From Bacteroidales bacterium (GTDB lineage: Bacteria > Bacteroidota > Bacteroidia > Bacteroidales > UBA932), in contig JAFRXI010000008.1 in NCBI GenBank assembly GCA_017437755.1, positions 62,001 through 126,000 on the forward strand: DNA of 64,000 nt, given 5' to 3'. Below the pieces are notes generated by a model, which saw nothing but the letters and a program-made list of their open reading frames with translations, was not told the DNA's origin and made no database searches. Below are positions 1 through 9,953 of this stretch, in pieces. The stretch's first letter is position 1. Each line of letters opens with the position of its first letter. A program made the position numbers and the translations under genes.

Positions 1-1551
1 GACCGGGAGGCCCTCCTCAGGGACCTCCGCTCCCGCTTCGTGAATGTTGACCCGGATCAGGCGGAACTTCAGGAAAAGTCTGTGAAACAGATGGTTGAAG
101 ATGCCATTCCGTCAAAGGTGGAGCCTGACGGCAAGGATGTACTCTCGCTGAGTGAGGCCTATTACGTGGGGCTTCTCTCGGGTGCCGTTCCCGGCGGGGA
201 CAAGGAAATCCTGGACAAGATACTTGCCTGCAGGAATTCCGACGGTGGATTCGGCTGGTTCGAGGGGATGACTTCCAGCCAGATGATTACCGCGGTCCTG
301 CTGGAACGCTTTGGCAAACTGCGTTCGAGGGGCTTCCCTGTTCCTGAGCTTTCATCGGCTGTCAAGTTCCTGGACGACAAGCATTTCAGCACTTCGTATC
401 CATACTGGTGCGGGTCTGTCTCGGACGAGCAGTACATGTATATACGTTCACTTTATCCCGAAGTCGCGTTCACTGTGAAACCGCGCCTTGACAAGGAATT
501 GTCCAAGCGTCTTTCCGAGTTCAGGTCCGACGCCAAATCCTACCTCGTCCCCCGGAAGAAGGACGGCAGGGGGCTCCAGGGCAACATCCTGGGCAAGGCC
601 AGGAGGATCAAGACGCTCAAGAACCTCCTCTCCGCCGACGGCGGCAAGGCCCTTGCCAAGGCATGGGGCATAAGGCTGGGCACCGTTTCAAGGATGCGCA
701 GGTCAGTGACTGCCGATGTCAATTCCCTGGTCGAATACGCTGTACGCCATGTTGACGGAGGCTGGTACTATCCCAACGCCGTGATGCCGTTCAGGGGGCT
801 TCTGGAAAGCGAGGCCTATGCCCACTCCCTGATATGCGACCTTCTTTCTTCCGAAGGGCACGGTGACCTTGCCGACGGAATCCGGCTCTGGCTTATGCTG
901 CAGAAGGAAACCCAGAAATGGGACGAGGATCCGGCATTCCTCGATGCCGTGACCTCGATACTCGAAGGCTCCGAGGAACTCCTTGATACAAAGATACTTA
1001 TCTATAAGGCGGAGTATAGCAAGCCATTCGCCTCGATCAAGGCGGCCGGAAACGGCTATACCGTGGAGAGGAAATTCTACCGGGTAGTGACAGTGGAACG
1101 GAAATACGACGACAAGACTTCCGACAAGAATGACAAGGTATCCTCTCTGGAGGAGATCAAGCCCGGCTCGCCGGTCAGGAGAGGGGAGAGGATCATTGCC
1201 AATTATAACATCTGGAGCCAGGAGAACCGCAGCTTCGTACGCCTGCTTGCCCCGCGCGAGGCCTCGCTCAGGCCGGTGTATCAGCTTTCCGGCCATCTCG
1301 GCTGGTGGCTGTCACCCCTGCCTGTTCCGGGAGGTTACCGCATCAGCCCGCAGGGCTACCGTAACGTCAAGAACGACCGTACCGAGTACTATTTTGACTC
1401 CTATCCTGAGGAAAAGACCACGGTGACCGAAGAGTTCTTCGTGACCCAGGACGGCAGTTTCGCCGCTCCGGTGGTTACGATAGAGTCGCTGTATGCCCCT
1501 CATTACAGGGCTAACGGAGGTTTCTCAGGGGTGCTGGATTCCAGGGAGTAA
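1..1551 (+). CDS. Alpha-2-macroglobulin family protein, C-terminal part (5' end outside window)
   Basis: The reading frame is open from base 1, so the first 13 codons and everything upstream belong to a longer gene; the GTG at 40 is not a real start. About 516 residues are visible. Helical-repeat sequence with GGFGWFEG and GGWYYPN-type motifs resembles the C-terminal complement-like domain of bacterial alpha-2-macroglobulins, followed by a beta-rich C-terminal section. In this family very large envelope proteins trap proteases. No CxEQ thioester motif is seen in the visible part. It ends 6 bases before the -33 box of the susC promoter and is not part of that operon. Family assignment is by motif recognition; the missing N-terminus limits certainty. 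Confidence 0.75.
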   Translation, partial: DREALLRDLRSRFVNVDPDQAELQEKSVKQMVEDAIPSKVEPDGKDVLSLSEAYYVGLLSGAVPGGDKEILDKILACRNSDGGFGWFEGMTSSQMITAVLLERFGKLRSRGFPVPELSSAVKFLDDKHFSTSYPYWCGSVSDEQYMYIRSLYPEVAFTVKPRLDKELSKRLSEFRSDAKSYLVPRKKDGRGLQGNILGKARRIKTLKNLLSADGGKALAKAWGIRLGTVSRMRRSVTADVNSLVEYAVRHVDGGWYYPNAVMPFRGLLESEAYAHSLICDLLSSEGHGDLADGIRLWLMLQKETQKWDEDPAFLDAVTSILEGSEELLDTKILIYKAEYSKPFASIKAAGNGYTVERKFYRVVTVERKYDDKTSDKNDKVSSLEEIKPGSPVRRGERIIANYNIWSQENRSFVRLLAPREASLRPVYQLSGHLGWWLSPLPVPGGYRISPQGYRNVKNDRTEYYFDSYPEEKTTVTEEFFVTQDGSFAAPVVTIESLYAPHYRANGGFSGVLDSRE

Positions 1552-1557
1552 AAAATA

Positions 1558-1588
1558 TTTGTTTTCTCGGATAAGTTGTATATCTTTG
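1558..1588 (+). promoter_or_regulatory. Bacteroidetes-type promoter of the alginate operon
   Basis: TTTG at 1558-1561, exactly 19 bases, then TATCTTTG at 1581-1588. This matches the known Bacteroidetes consensus TTTG-N19-TAnnTTTG. Transcription should begin near 1595, giving a leader of about 70 bases before the SusC start. Confidence 0.8.
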
Positions 1589-1593
1589 CCTCG

Positions 1594-1632
1594 GGGGAAA
1601 TTGGTTGACCAGTTTGGCCTACCAATTTCCCC
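1594..1632 (+). promoter_or_regulatory. Probable GntR/FadR operator inside an inverted repeat in the susC leader
   Basis: GGGGAAATTGGT (1594-1605) is perfectly repeated in inverted form at 1621-1632, with a 15-base loop. Inside lie ATTGGTTGACCAGT (1600-1613) and the weaker TTGGCCTACCAA (1614-1625), both close to the perfect palindrome found at 24445-24458 and to the sites in front of the GntR gene at 26314. The position just after the predicted transcription start fits repressor binding. The RNA could also form a hairpin in the leader; the two roles cannot be separated by inspection. Confidence 0.6.
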
Positions 1633-1664
1633 TCAAGGATTTATTATTTAATAACACTTATCCT

Positions 1665-4600
1665 ATGTTTTCAAAAAGGCTGAAATTTGCCTTCATGGTC
1701 TTATTGGCCGTGACGCAGGCGCTTGTCGCCTCGGCTCAGCAGAAGACCGTGAAAGGTGTAGTGTCTGACTCCGACGGCCCGCTTATCGGGGTTTCCGTCG
1801 TGGTCAAGGGCACTTCCGGGGGTGCGTCCACCGACATAGACGGTAAATATTCCGTACAGGTTCCCTCCGATGACGCCGTGCTCGTTTTCTCCTATGTCGG
1901 TTTCAAGACAGAGGAGGTCCGGGTCGGCTCGTCCCGCGAGATCAACATGACCATGCTCGCCGACGAGAATCTTCTCGACGATGTGGTTGTGGTTGGTTAC
2001 GGAACCCAGGCAAAGTCGCATCTGACGGGTTCCATATCCAAGATCGGAGGTGAGAATTTCATAGACCTTCCGGTATCGGACGTGGCTACCGCCCTCCAGG
2101 GCCAGGTGGCGGGTCTTACCATCAACAACACCACCTCCGAGGTTGGCGTTTCCCCGACCATCCGCGTCCGCGGCACCGGCTCCATTTCGGCGGACTCATC
2201 GCCTCTGGTGATTGTGGACGGCTTCCCTTCGCCGGACGGACTGATGACCGTCAACGCCAACGATATCAAGTCTATCGAAATCCTCAAGGATGCGGCTTCC
2301 GCGGCTATATACGGCTCCCGTGCCGCCAACGGCGTCATCATGATCACCACCAAGAGCGGTGACGCTGAAAAGCCGCACTATGCCGTCAAGGCATATCAGG
2401 GTGTAAAGTACGCCTATAAGCTCCACGACCTGCTCACCTCCACCGAACTGCTCCGGCTGGGCGAATACGAGGCCTCCCTCGGAGGTCCCACCGTCCGTAC
2501 GCAGGACAGGGTGGCGGCCTGGATCGAGGAGAACGTGGGCGCAACCAACTGGCAGAGGGAGGGCCTGCGCGACCTGGCCGGGATCACCAATGTCCAGTTC
2601 ACCGTGAGCGGCGGCAAGAAAGGCGTCCGCCACTACACTTCGGCCGCCTACACCCGCGACCAGGGTATAATGCTCCAGAACCAGGTGGACAAGATTTCCG
2701 TGCGTACCCGCATGGATGCCGACCTGGGCGGACGAGTCCGCTTCGGCTATTCCCTGGCTGGCAATTATTCCCGCAGCGAACGTCCCCGCAACAACTTCAT
2801 CGACTTCTACCGTACCCCGTCCTTCCTTCCTGTGGTACACAACGAATGGACAACAGCCCTGACAGGTTACAGCGGCTTTGCCCGCGGCAGCCATTTCAAC
2901 GGCACATTCGCCCCGATTGGCGAGCCTGACGAGATGGGCAACCCCACCTGGAACACCACCGGGGCCAGTCCGTTCTCCTCGGCCAACAACAACCCCAGGA
3001 GCGTTATGGCCAACACCGAGCGCTGGGGCGAATCATTCTCCGGACAGGGTAATGCATATATAGAGGTAAAGATTGTCCGCGGCCTGACCTTCAAGTCGTC
3101 CAACGGCTTCCATGTCCGCTACAATCCGTCATATACCTATAATAATTACAACGCTACCAAGGACGGTGAAGCCAGTTCGGCAACCTTCTCAAGCATGTTG
3201 TACGTAGACCTCCTGACGGAGAACACACTCAACTACAACGCCACCTTCGGCCGCCACAAGATCGACCTCCTGGCCGGTTATACCGCCGAGAAGACGCGCC
3301 GGCAGAGGGTTTCACTGGCCGGATCGAACTTCCCCACGGATGACATCCACACCCTGAATGCGGCGACGGTATTCTCGCTGGCCTCGCTTAACAACGGCTC
3401 CCTCTCGGGAACGGGTACCTACCGCGCCCCGGACGAGGTGCTGGAGTCGGCCCTGGCCCGCGCCACCTACAGCTATGATGACAAGTACCTCCTGTCGGCA
3501 TCCATCCGTCTGGACCGGAGCTCCCTTTTCCACGGGAAGAATGTAAACGCCTGGTTCCCGTCAGTTTCGGTGGGCTGGCGTATCAGTCAGGAGCCCTGGA
3601 TGCAGGCCGCCGACTGGATCTCCCAGCTGAAACTCCGTGCATCCTACGGCGTCACCGGCAACAACAACGTCGGTTACTATTCCTCGCTGGAACTGCTCGG
3701 CGTGGCCAACTACGTGACCGGTTCCGGAAACGGAACCCTCGCCCCGGGTGCCGCCAACACTTCATCGACCCTGGCGAACCCGGATATCACATGGGAACAG
3801 ACCGACGAGTTCAACGCCGGCCTGGACCTGGGGCTCTTCCGCGGACGGGTGAACCTGACCGTGGATGCCTACTATTCCATCACCAGGGCCCTCCTCTTTG
3901 AACAGTCCACCCAAAGCTTTACCGGTTATACCAATTTCTGGAACAACATCGGCAAGGTACGCAACAGCGGTGTCGAGTTCCAGCTCACTACCTGGAACTT
4001 CCAGCGCAAGAAATTCACCTGGAACACTGACCTGAACTTCTCCCTGACCCGCAACCGCCTGATGGAACTCGGCGGCGAGAGCCAGACCATTTCCAAGGGC
4101 GAACGCAGCGAGCTTTACATCGCCCGCGTGGGAGATCCGCTGATCCAGTACTACGGCTTCAAGACCATGGGCGTGTGGAATACCACGGCCGAGATCCAGG
4201 CGAATCCCCATTTCTCCGCTGACGTTCCCGGCGGTCTCCGCATAGTGGACGCGAACGAAGACGGTTTCCTGACCGACGAAGACCGCGTTCCGCTCGGAAA
4301 CCCTTACCCGGCCTTCACCTACGGCATGACCAACACCTTCACGATCGGCCGATTCGACATATCGTTCCTTATCCAGGGTGTAGCCGGTGTCACGGTGCTC
4401 AACGGTGACGTCTACTACACTGAGACTCCGCGTTACAACACCGCATATCTCCGCAACCGCTGGATATGCGCAGATCATCCCGGTGACGGGAAGACCCCCC
4501 GCGAGAAACTCGGATATGACCAGATGATGACCGACTATGCCCTTGAGAACGGTTCCTACGTGTGCCTCCGCAATGCGACCGTAGGCTATACCTGGAACAA

Positions 4601-4808
4601 GAAAGCCCTCAAGAACAAGCTGGGCGGCATCCGCCTCTATGTTTCCGGCAACAACCTCTTCTACCTGTGGTCCAAGGATTACCGTGGCGTGAACCCGGAG
4701 TCCCGCTCGACCACCGGCAACTATGCTTCTCCGCTGATCTCCGGATACCAGCGGGGCGGCTTCCCGCTGACAACCACGGTCACCTTCGGTGCCGATATTA
4801 AATTCTAA
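1665..4808 (+). CDS. susC: SusC-like TonB-dependent outer-membrane transporter
   Basis: A 1047-residue SusC/RagA protein that imports oligosaccharides across the outer membrane with its SusD partner. The ATG at 1665 is chosen over the TTG at 1605 because it gives a clean signal peptide ending near ALVASAQ and lies downstream of the promoter and operator. After it come a carboxypeptidase-regulatory-like domain (about 27-105), a TonB box region (DDVVVVGYGTQ), a plug domain (about 125-235) and a long beta-barrel ending in a terminal phenylalanine. It is the first gene of the alginate operon and SusD follows after 13 bases. The substrate, alginate or its oligomers, is inferred from the lyases downstream. 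Confidence 0.95.
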   Translation: MFSKRLKFAFMVLLAVTQALVASAQQKTVKGVVSDSDGPLIGVSVVVKGTSGGASTDIDGKYSVQVPSDDAVLVFSYVGFKTEEVRVGSSREINMTMLADENLLDDVVVVGYGTQAKSHLTGSISKIGGENFIDLPVSDVATALQGQVAGLTINNTTSEVGVSPTIRVRGTGSISADSSPLVIVDGFPSPDGLMTVNANDIKSIEILKDAASAAIYGSRAANGVIMITTKSGDAEKPHYAVKAYQGVKYAYKLHDLLTSTELLRLGEYEASLGGPTVRTQDRVAAWIEENVGATNWQREGLRDLAGITNVQFTVSGGKKGVRHYTSAAYTRDQGIMLQNQVDKISVRTRMDADLGGRVRFGYSLAGNYSRSERPRNNFIDFYRTPSFLPVVHNEWTTALTGYSGFARGSHFNGTFAPIGEPDEMGNPTWNTTGASPFSSANNNPRSVMANTERWGESFSGQGNAYIEVKIVRGLTFKSSNGFHVRYNPSYTYNNYNATKDGEASSATFSSMLYVDLLTENTLNYNATFGRHKIDLLAGYTAEKTRRQRVSLAGSNFPTDDIHTLNAATVFSLASLNNGSLSGTGTYRAPDEVLESALARATYSYDDKYLLSASIRLDRSSLFHGKNVNAWFPSVSVGWRISQEPWMQAADWISQLKLRASYGVTGNNNVGYYSSLELLGVANYVTGSGNGTLAPGAANTSSTLANPDITWEQTDEFNAGLDLGLFRGRVNLTVDAYYSITRALLFEQSTQSFTGYTNFWNNIGKVRNSGVEFQLTTWNFQRKKFTWNTDLNFSLTRNRLMELGGESQTISKGERSELYIARVGDPLIQYYGFKTMGVWNTTAEIQANPHFSADVPGGLRIVDANEDGFLTDEDRVPLGNPYPAFTYGMTNTFTIGRFDISFLIQGVAGVTVLNGDVYYTETPRYNTAYLRNRWICADHPGDGKTPREKLGYDQMMTDYALENGSYVCLRNATVGYTWNKKALKNKLGGIRLYVSGNNLFYLWSKDYRGVNPESRSTTGNYASPLISGYQRGGFPLTTTVTFGADIKF

Positions 4809-4814
4809 AGGAGG
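4809..4814 (+). promoter_or_regulatory. Strong Shine-Dalgarno site of susD
   Basis: AGGAGG ends 7 bases before the ATG at 4822. It supports this start over the in-frame ATG at 4789, which lies inside susC. Strong sites of this kind are uncommon in Bacteroidetes. Confidence 0.6.
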
Positions 4815-4821
4815 AGCTGCG

Positions 4822-6321
4822 ATGAAAAAGATAATGATCCTTCTTTCCGCCCTTGCGGCGCTTGTCTCCTGCAACCTGGAGCAGTATCCTTATTCGGAAG
4901 TCGCCGCTGCCGATTATGTCCGCGACGCGGCCTCCGTCAACAACCTGGTCATGGGTGCCTACAACGGCCTATATGACGTGATAATAAAGGAATGGGCCAT
5001 GACCGAGCTGCGTACTGACAATGTACGTATGCGCGTGAACGCTTCCAACTCGGCCGAAACCAAGCTCCTGGAAGCGCTGGACCAGGGTACCCAGCTCTCG
5101 GACCATACCTGGGTCGACGATTACTGGAATGCAGCCTATGTGGTCATAAACAGGGCCAACGGCATATTCCCATACCTGGACAAGGTCTCAGACGGGGCTT
5201 TGAAGGCCCAGTACGAAGGCGAGGCCCGTTTCCTGCGCTCCTGGATGTATTTCAACCTGGTGCGCCTCTGGGGACCTGTCTTCCTGGTGACCTCCGGTAC
5301 TAGTGCCGAAGTCGCCCGCTGGATGCAGCGCTCTCCCGTCGAGGACGTGTATGCCCAGATCGAGGAAGACCTCGAAACCATCGTGGACGGCAACCTCCTG
5401 CCCGAGACGATGCCTGCAGCCGACCTCGGCCGTGCGACCCTCCTGGCCGCCAAGTCCATGCTGGCCAAGGTCTATATGACCCATTACAAGGCGGGAGATG
5501 CCAAATACGCCCAGGCCAAGACCCTGCTCGGCGAAGTGCTGACTGCTTGCAAAAATCCTTCTTCAGGCGCCTCAATGGTCAAGTATGCCGACATCTTCTC
5601 TACCAAGAATGAATGCAACGCCGAGATTATCTTCGCTGTGCGGTACAAGGCCGGCAGGCTGGGCATCGGCGCCCCGTTCTCGACTCTCTTCGGCCCACTG
5701 AACAACGCCAACGTCGTGGTTATGGGCAGCCCCAAGCATTACAACTTCCCGTCCGACGACCTGATCGCCGCCTTCGACCCTGCTGACAAGCGCAAGGACG
5801 TGACTCTCAAGGAGAACTACTACAATCCCATCAGCGGGGTTCTCGTGGAAGGCGCATCCGGCCGCTACTGCAACAAGTTCATCGACCCGGACATGACGGC
5901 CGAGAACGATGCCGAGACCGACTGGCCGGTGATACGCCTTGCCGACGTGATGCTCCTCTATGCCGAGGCCAGCAATGAACTGGAGGGACCGTCCCAGGAG
6001 GCTCTGACCCTTCTGAACGCCGTGCGGCAGAGGGCCGGCCTTCCGGATTACTCGCTCACGGACCTTGCTTCCAAGTACACCTTCCGCATGGCCGTCCGTC
6101 AGGAACGCCGAGTGGAATTCGCCATGGAGAACCAGCGCTGGTTTGACCTGATGCGCTGGGGCGTGGCTGTTCCGACCGTGAACAACTTCCTGGCCACTGA
6201 GCCCTTCTATTCCGGGTATGACTACGTTGTCAACCCCATCTCCGAATGGCAGGTCCTGCTCCCTATACCGGTGGCGGTCCTGAATGTCAACAAAGAAGTC
6301 GCCCAAAACCCTGGATACTAG
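4822..6321 (+). CDS. susD: SusD/RagB-like surface glycan-binding lipoprotein
   Basis: A 499-residue lipoprotein with a short signal ending at the lipobox LVSC. The C-terminal stretch RQERRVEFAMENQRWFDL followed by MRWG is the hallmark of the RagB/SusD family, whose members form a lid on the SusC barrel and hand over glycans. The start at 4822 is set by the signal peptide and the AGGAGG site. It lies 13 bases after susC and 6 bases before a TIG lipoprotein gene, consistent with one transcript. Specificity for alginate is inferred from context. Confidence 0.95.
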   Translation: MKKIMILLSALAALVSCNLEQYPYSEVAAADYVRDAASVNNLVMGAYNGLYDVIIKEWAMTELRTDNVRMRVNASNSAETKLLEALDQGTQLSDHTWVDDYWNAAYVVINRANGIFPYLDKVSDGALKAQYEGEARFLRSWMYFNLVRLWGPVFLVTSGTSAEVARWMQRSPVEDVYAQIEEDLETIVDGNLLPETMPAADLGRATLLAAKSMLAKVYMTHYKAGDAKYAQAKTLLGEVLTACKNPSSGASMVKYADIFSTKNECNAEIIFAVRYKAGRLGIGAPFSTLFGPLNNANVVVMGSPKHYNFPSDDLIAAFDPADKRKDVTLKENYYNPISGVLVEGASGRYCNKFIDPDMTAENDAETDWPVIRLADVMLLYAEASNELEGPSQEALTLLNAVRQRAGLPDYSLTDLASKYTFRMAVRQERRVEFAMENQRWFDLMRWGVAVPTVNNFLATEPFYSGYDYVVNPISEWQVLLPIPVAVLNVNKEVAQNPGY

Positions 6322-6327
6322 TTAGTT

Positions 6328-8046
6328 ATGAGACGCTTATTACTTACCATAACGGGTCTTGCAGCCCTCCTGGCCGCAACCCTCTCATGTGAACAGGTCA
6401 GCATCAACGAGGTGCAGCCCCATGCCCCCGTGGTTACGGGATTCACCCCGGCCTCGGCGCCGGCCGGTGCCATCGTAGTGGTCACGGGCGAGTACCTGAA
6501 CAACGTCAACGCCGCCAGGATCGGCAATGTCCCGGTGGATATTGTGGAGCGGGTGTCGAATACCCGCTTGTCGGTACGCGTGGGTCAGGACGTCACCTCC
6601 GGTGTGATAACCCTGACCAATGCGGTGGGCTCCGGCTCTTCCGAAGCTTCCTTCTCCTGCACTTTCGCCGTCCCGTCACTGACGGCCTCCCTGCTGCCCG
6701 AACAGGCGGATATGGGCGAGGAGATACTCCTGAGCGGCACCAACCTCAATTCGGTGCGCGAAGTTCTCTTCACGGCCGACGGCCATGAAGGTCACGCCGC
6801 GACGGTGGTCAGCTGCACCGACGATGAAATGGTCATCAAGGTCCCTTATGTCGAAGAAGCCTCGGCCAAAATCATCCTGAGCTATTTCGACGGAAGTTCC
6901 GTGGTGAAGACTCCCGCCGCATCCGCTCCGGCCATGACGGTGGTCCGCTACGTCCCGACTTTCGACGACTACACCCTTGTACGGACAGCCGTCGGAATGA
7001 GTGTGGTGTTGACCGGCAAGAACCTCCAGAATGTGGAGAAGGTTCTCGTCGGCGGTTTCGAGGCCTTCATTTCGGCCACTCCCGAGCGGCTCAGCTTCAC
7101 GGTTCCGGCAGGTGATTTCCAGGATGGCACCACGACCGTGCCGGTCGAGGCCATCTATTTTGCCGGAAATGAGAAAAAGGTGCTCGATCCGGCCTTCGAG
7201 GTCTATGTCCCCTTCGTAAAGTACTGGGAGAACATCTCCCTGGTCGCCCAGGGGCGTACGGCTGCCAGCAGCTACACTTCATTCTTCTCGCCCGAGACGG
7301 GTCGTGCCTATCCCAACAAGGAATGGGCGACCGTCCTGGATCCTGTGGCCATGTCTTATAAGATGGACATGTGGGCTTCGGCCAACGTACACAAGAACGT
7401 GAAGGCCGAGGAGTATTCCTCGGTGGTCCCGTACTTCTTCTTCTCGGCCAACAGCGCAGGTCCGCTCCAAATCAATTCCCCGGCCAATTCCAGCTCGCAG
7501 ATCCGCAATTTCTTCGTCTCTTTTGAAGGAACCCCGGCTGCCGACTACCGCGTTCCCGGCGGGCAGATCGATATCGCCGGGACCCCGGTCCTGACGTTCC
7601 GTTACCTGAGTTCCGCCAAGGAGGCCGAAAACGCCATCCGTCAGATGGTTATCTCCGGCAATATGGAGAAGCTCGACGAAGAGGTGTTCCCGATCGACGT
7701 GGCGAACAAGAAGATAGCGGGGGTGGATGCACCTACCGCGGGTTCGGTCAACTCCAAGACCTGGCTGCCCGATTTCGACGCCGAAGCGGCCGTGAAGGAG
7801 AATCCGCTGTCGGATCATCCGGGTGTCAAACCCTCGGAGGAGGCCATCATCCTTGTCTGCTATTACGGGCCCGAAGGCTATAACGCAGAATCGCCCGCTT
7901 CCAACATCCGCCGCATCGGCCTCATCCAGATCACCCAGGTGGATTGGATCCAGTACGTCAGCGGTTCCACCAAGAACTACGGCGGCTCAATCATTACCTT
8001 CAACTGCTACTGGCAGAAGTACGATTACGATTATACCAAGCTATGA
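6328..8046 (+). CDS. TIG/IPT-repeat surface lipoprotein (SusE/F position), first of a pair
   Basis: A 572-residue lipoprotein (lipobox ATLSC). Three immunoglobulin-like TIG/IPT repeats occupy roughly residues 32-115, 118-205 and 208-300; the first has the typical G-F-x-P-x-S-A-x-x-G pattern. The C-terminal 270 residues are a separate domain without a name I recognise. It shares a PYFFFSANS...NSPAN...Q pattern with the downstream gene (PYLFAGSNS...YNPAN...Q), so the two are paralogs. Being third after susC and susD, it is probably a surface glycan-binding protein for the operon's polymer. That role is inferred. Its stop overlaps the next start by 4 bases. Confidence 0.8.
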   Translation: MRRLLLTITGLAALLAATLSCEQVSINEVQPHAPVVTGFTPASAPAGAIVVVTGEYLNNVNAARIGNVPVDIVERVSNTRLSVRVGQDVTSGVITLTNAVGSGSSEASFSCTFAVPSLTASLLPEQADMGEEILLSGTNLNSVREVLFTADGHEGHAATVVSCTDDEMVIKVPYVEEASAKIILSYFDGSSVVKTPAASAPAMTVVRYVPTFDDYTLVRTAVGMSVVLTGKNLQNVEKVLVGGFEAFISATPERLSFTVPAGDFQDGTTTVPVEAIYFAGNEKKVLDPAFEVYVPFVKYWENISLVAQGRTAASSYTSFFSPETGRAYPNKEWATVLDPVAMSYKMDMWASANVHKNVKAEEYSSVVPYFFFSANSAGPLQINSPANSSSQIRNFFVSFEGTPAADYRVPGGQIDIAGTPVLTFRYLSSAKEAENAIRQMVISGNMEKLDEEVFPIDVANKKIAGVDAPTAGSVNSKTWLPDFDAEAAVKENPLSDHPGVKPSEEAIILVCYYGPEGYNAESPASNIRRIGLIQITQVDWIQYVSGSTKNYGGSIITFNCYWQKYDYDYTKL

Positions 8047-9953
8047 AAAGAATATCCACCCTCATACTGGGCGCCTTACTGGCCCTGTCCCTGGCAGGAT
8101 GCCGTCAGGAGGCCTTTCAGCCGGTCCACACCCCCGCCATCAATGTGACGGGGAAGAAACTGAGTCCGGATGCCGATGCCGCCGGCAAGGTGCCCGCCTT
8201 TGTCGGTACGGAGGTCACCGCCGAGGGCTTCAACCTCGACCATGTGTCACGCGTGACCATCGACGACGTAGAGGCGACAATCGTCAGCAGGACGATCAAG
8301 CAGCTGGTCTTTGAGATCCCCGCCCTGGACCTGGCCCAGAGCGATGAGCCCCATCCGGTTTCCCTGAAGGTTTACGGCGGCGACCCTGAGAAGATAGTAT
8401 TCAATTATGAGTATTTCGTCACAATCCCCGTGGTGGACGCCCTTGTATCCGGCTTTGAACCCAAAAACGGAACTGTGGGCACCGTGGTGACCATCTCGGG
8501 CCGTAACCTGGAGCAGGTTACCTCTGTGACTTTCGGAAAGGCTTCCGTCAAGTCATCGGATTTTGTATCGGCTTCAGCCTCGGAGATTAAACTTGCGGTT
8601 CCCGCCCAGGATGTTACCTCCGCCGCTACGGAGACCTCCATCGAGGCCATTTGGAGCGGCGGCACCATCGACGTGACCGCTTCCGGGAAGTTCCTCTTCA
8701 AGAGGCCGGTATTCTCGTCGTTCAGCCAGTCCGGTGCGGCCAAGCTTGGGGACGAGATAACCCTTGCCGGTGAGAACCTTGACCTGGTAAGCTCCTTGAA
8801 ATGGGGTGATTACGACATCCTGATAAGTGAGCAGACCGCCACTTCCATAGTGGCAAAGGTGCCGTCCGGCATTGAAAAGGCCGATCCGGTTGTGGTTACC
8901 AGGGACCTCATGGCTTTCTACGGTACTCCTGACCAGGGAATAGCGGCAGTCGCCGGCTTCAAGGTCGATACCACCCCCATAGGCCCCGCCGCCCCTGTGT
9001 TTACATCCGCCGCGCCTGCAGACGAGGGCTTCAAGCACATTTACCTGAACCGTGAAGTGGTGGTGAAGGGTGAGAACATGGCATCGGTGGAGAAGTTCGA
9101 GATAGATGGCGTAGAGGTCGCCTTAAAGGGCGAGGCCAACGATATCGAGGCCCGTTTCGTGGTGCCTGCAACCATATCCGGAACGGCCGCCAAGGATGTT
9201 ACGCTCGTTGCGATCTGGAACGGCGGAAACCGCGCCGACTTCGGTACCGTCAAGGTCTGCCCCTTCTATTACCATAAGGGTCTGCGTATCGGTATCGGAT
9301 CCAATTCCAAGAGTACATATACCGCATATGCAAAGGAGAATGCCTTTATCCTCCTCAATGACGGGAAGGTGATTTCCTCGGACAAGTGGTACGATGACAA
9401 GGTTGACGAGTTCGCATATAGCGGGAACAACACCATTACCGCCGCCGGGGGCAAGGTGACCGAAGGCAAGGAGACCGAATACTACAGCGTCCAGCCTTAC
9501 CTGTTTGCGGGCTCCAACTCCAGCAACAAGCTGTCCCTCTACAACCCGGCCAACACGGCCAACCAGCTCAAGCAGCATTACCGTACGGATGCCAATACCG
9601 CCCTTCCTACGGCGGTGGGTACGCCTATTATCTGGACAGCTGTCGTTGACGACGCCGAACTTAAGGCCACGGTTGAGGCAGGGAACCTGCAGGATATCAA
9701 GGCCACGGTTCCCAAGGCTTCCAGCGGCGCCCTCGACGCCAAGAACTGGTTTAACCATGGCCTGATAACCATCCAGTATATCGACTATGCAACGGCTGCA
9801 ACAGGCTCTAAGCCTGGCGAAGATCTGGCCGGAGTCCGCCAGTGCGGCCTTGTGTATGTGCGGGATATCACCTGCGTGAACACTGACGGTTCGGCCAATG
9901 CTACCCGCGAAGGCTATATTGAGTTCGATATCTATTGGTCCAACGTTCTGTGA
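8043..9953 (+). CDS. TIG/IPT-repeat surface lipoprotein (SusE/F position), second of a pair
   Basis: A 636-residue lipoprotein (lipobox SLAGC). The ATG at 8043 overlaps the previous stop (ATGA) and yields a proper signal peptide; the earlier in-frame ATG at 7944 lies inside the previous gene. Four TIG-like repeats can be seen (about 30-120, 122-215, 218-310, 315-410), one more than in the upstream paralog, followed by the same kind of C-terminal domain, probably the carbohydrate-binding part. Translational coupling and paralogy suggest that both proteins bind the same polymer at the surface. No catalytic motif was found. The gene ends in TGATG overlap with the first PL6 gene. Confidence 0.8.
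   Translation: MKRISTLILGALLALSLAGCRQEAFQPVHTPAINVTGKKLSPDADAAGKVPAFVGTEVTAEGFNLDHVSRVTIDDVEATIVSRTIKQLVFEIPALDLAQSDEPHPVSLKVYGGDPEKIVFNYEYFVTIPVVDALVSGFEPKNGTVGTVVTISGRNLEQVTSVTFGKASVKSSDFVSASASEIKLAVPAQDVTSAATETSIEAIWSGGTIDVTASGKFLFKRPVFSSFSQSGAAKLGDEITLAGENLDLVSSLKWGDYDILISEQTATSIVAKVPSGIEKADPVVVTRDLMAFYGTPDQGIAAVAGFKVDTTPIGPAAPVFTSAAPADEGFKHIYLNREVVVKGENMASVEKFEIDGVEVALKGEANDIEARFVVPATISGTAAKDVTLVAIWNGGNRADFGTVKVCPFYYHKGLRIGIGSNSKSTYTAYAKENAFILLNDGKVISSDKWYDDKVDEFAYSGNNTITAAGGKVTEGKETEYYSVQPYLFAGSNSSNKLSLYNPANTANQLKQHYRTDANTALPTAVGTPIIWTAVVDDAELKATVEAGNLQDIKATVPKASSGALDAKNWFNHGLITIQYIDYATAATGSKPGEDLAGVRQCGLVYVRDITCVNTDGSANATREGYIEFDIYWSNVL

Noticed and set aside
1605..1664. TTG start giving a longer SusC
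   Set aside because: It lies within the operator/inverted repeat and removes the clean signal peptide that starts at 1665.
3762..4874. 370-codon minus-strand frame
   Set aside because: Entirely antisense to susC; low-complexity composition from complementary codons, no domain pattern.
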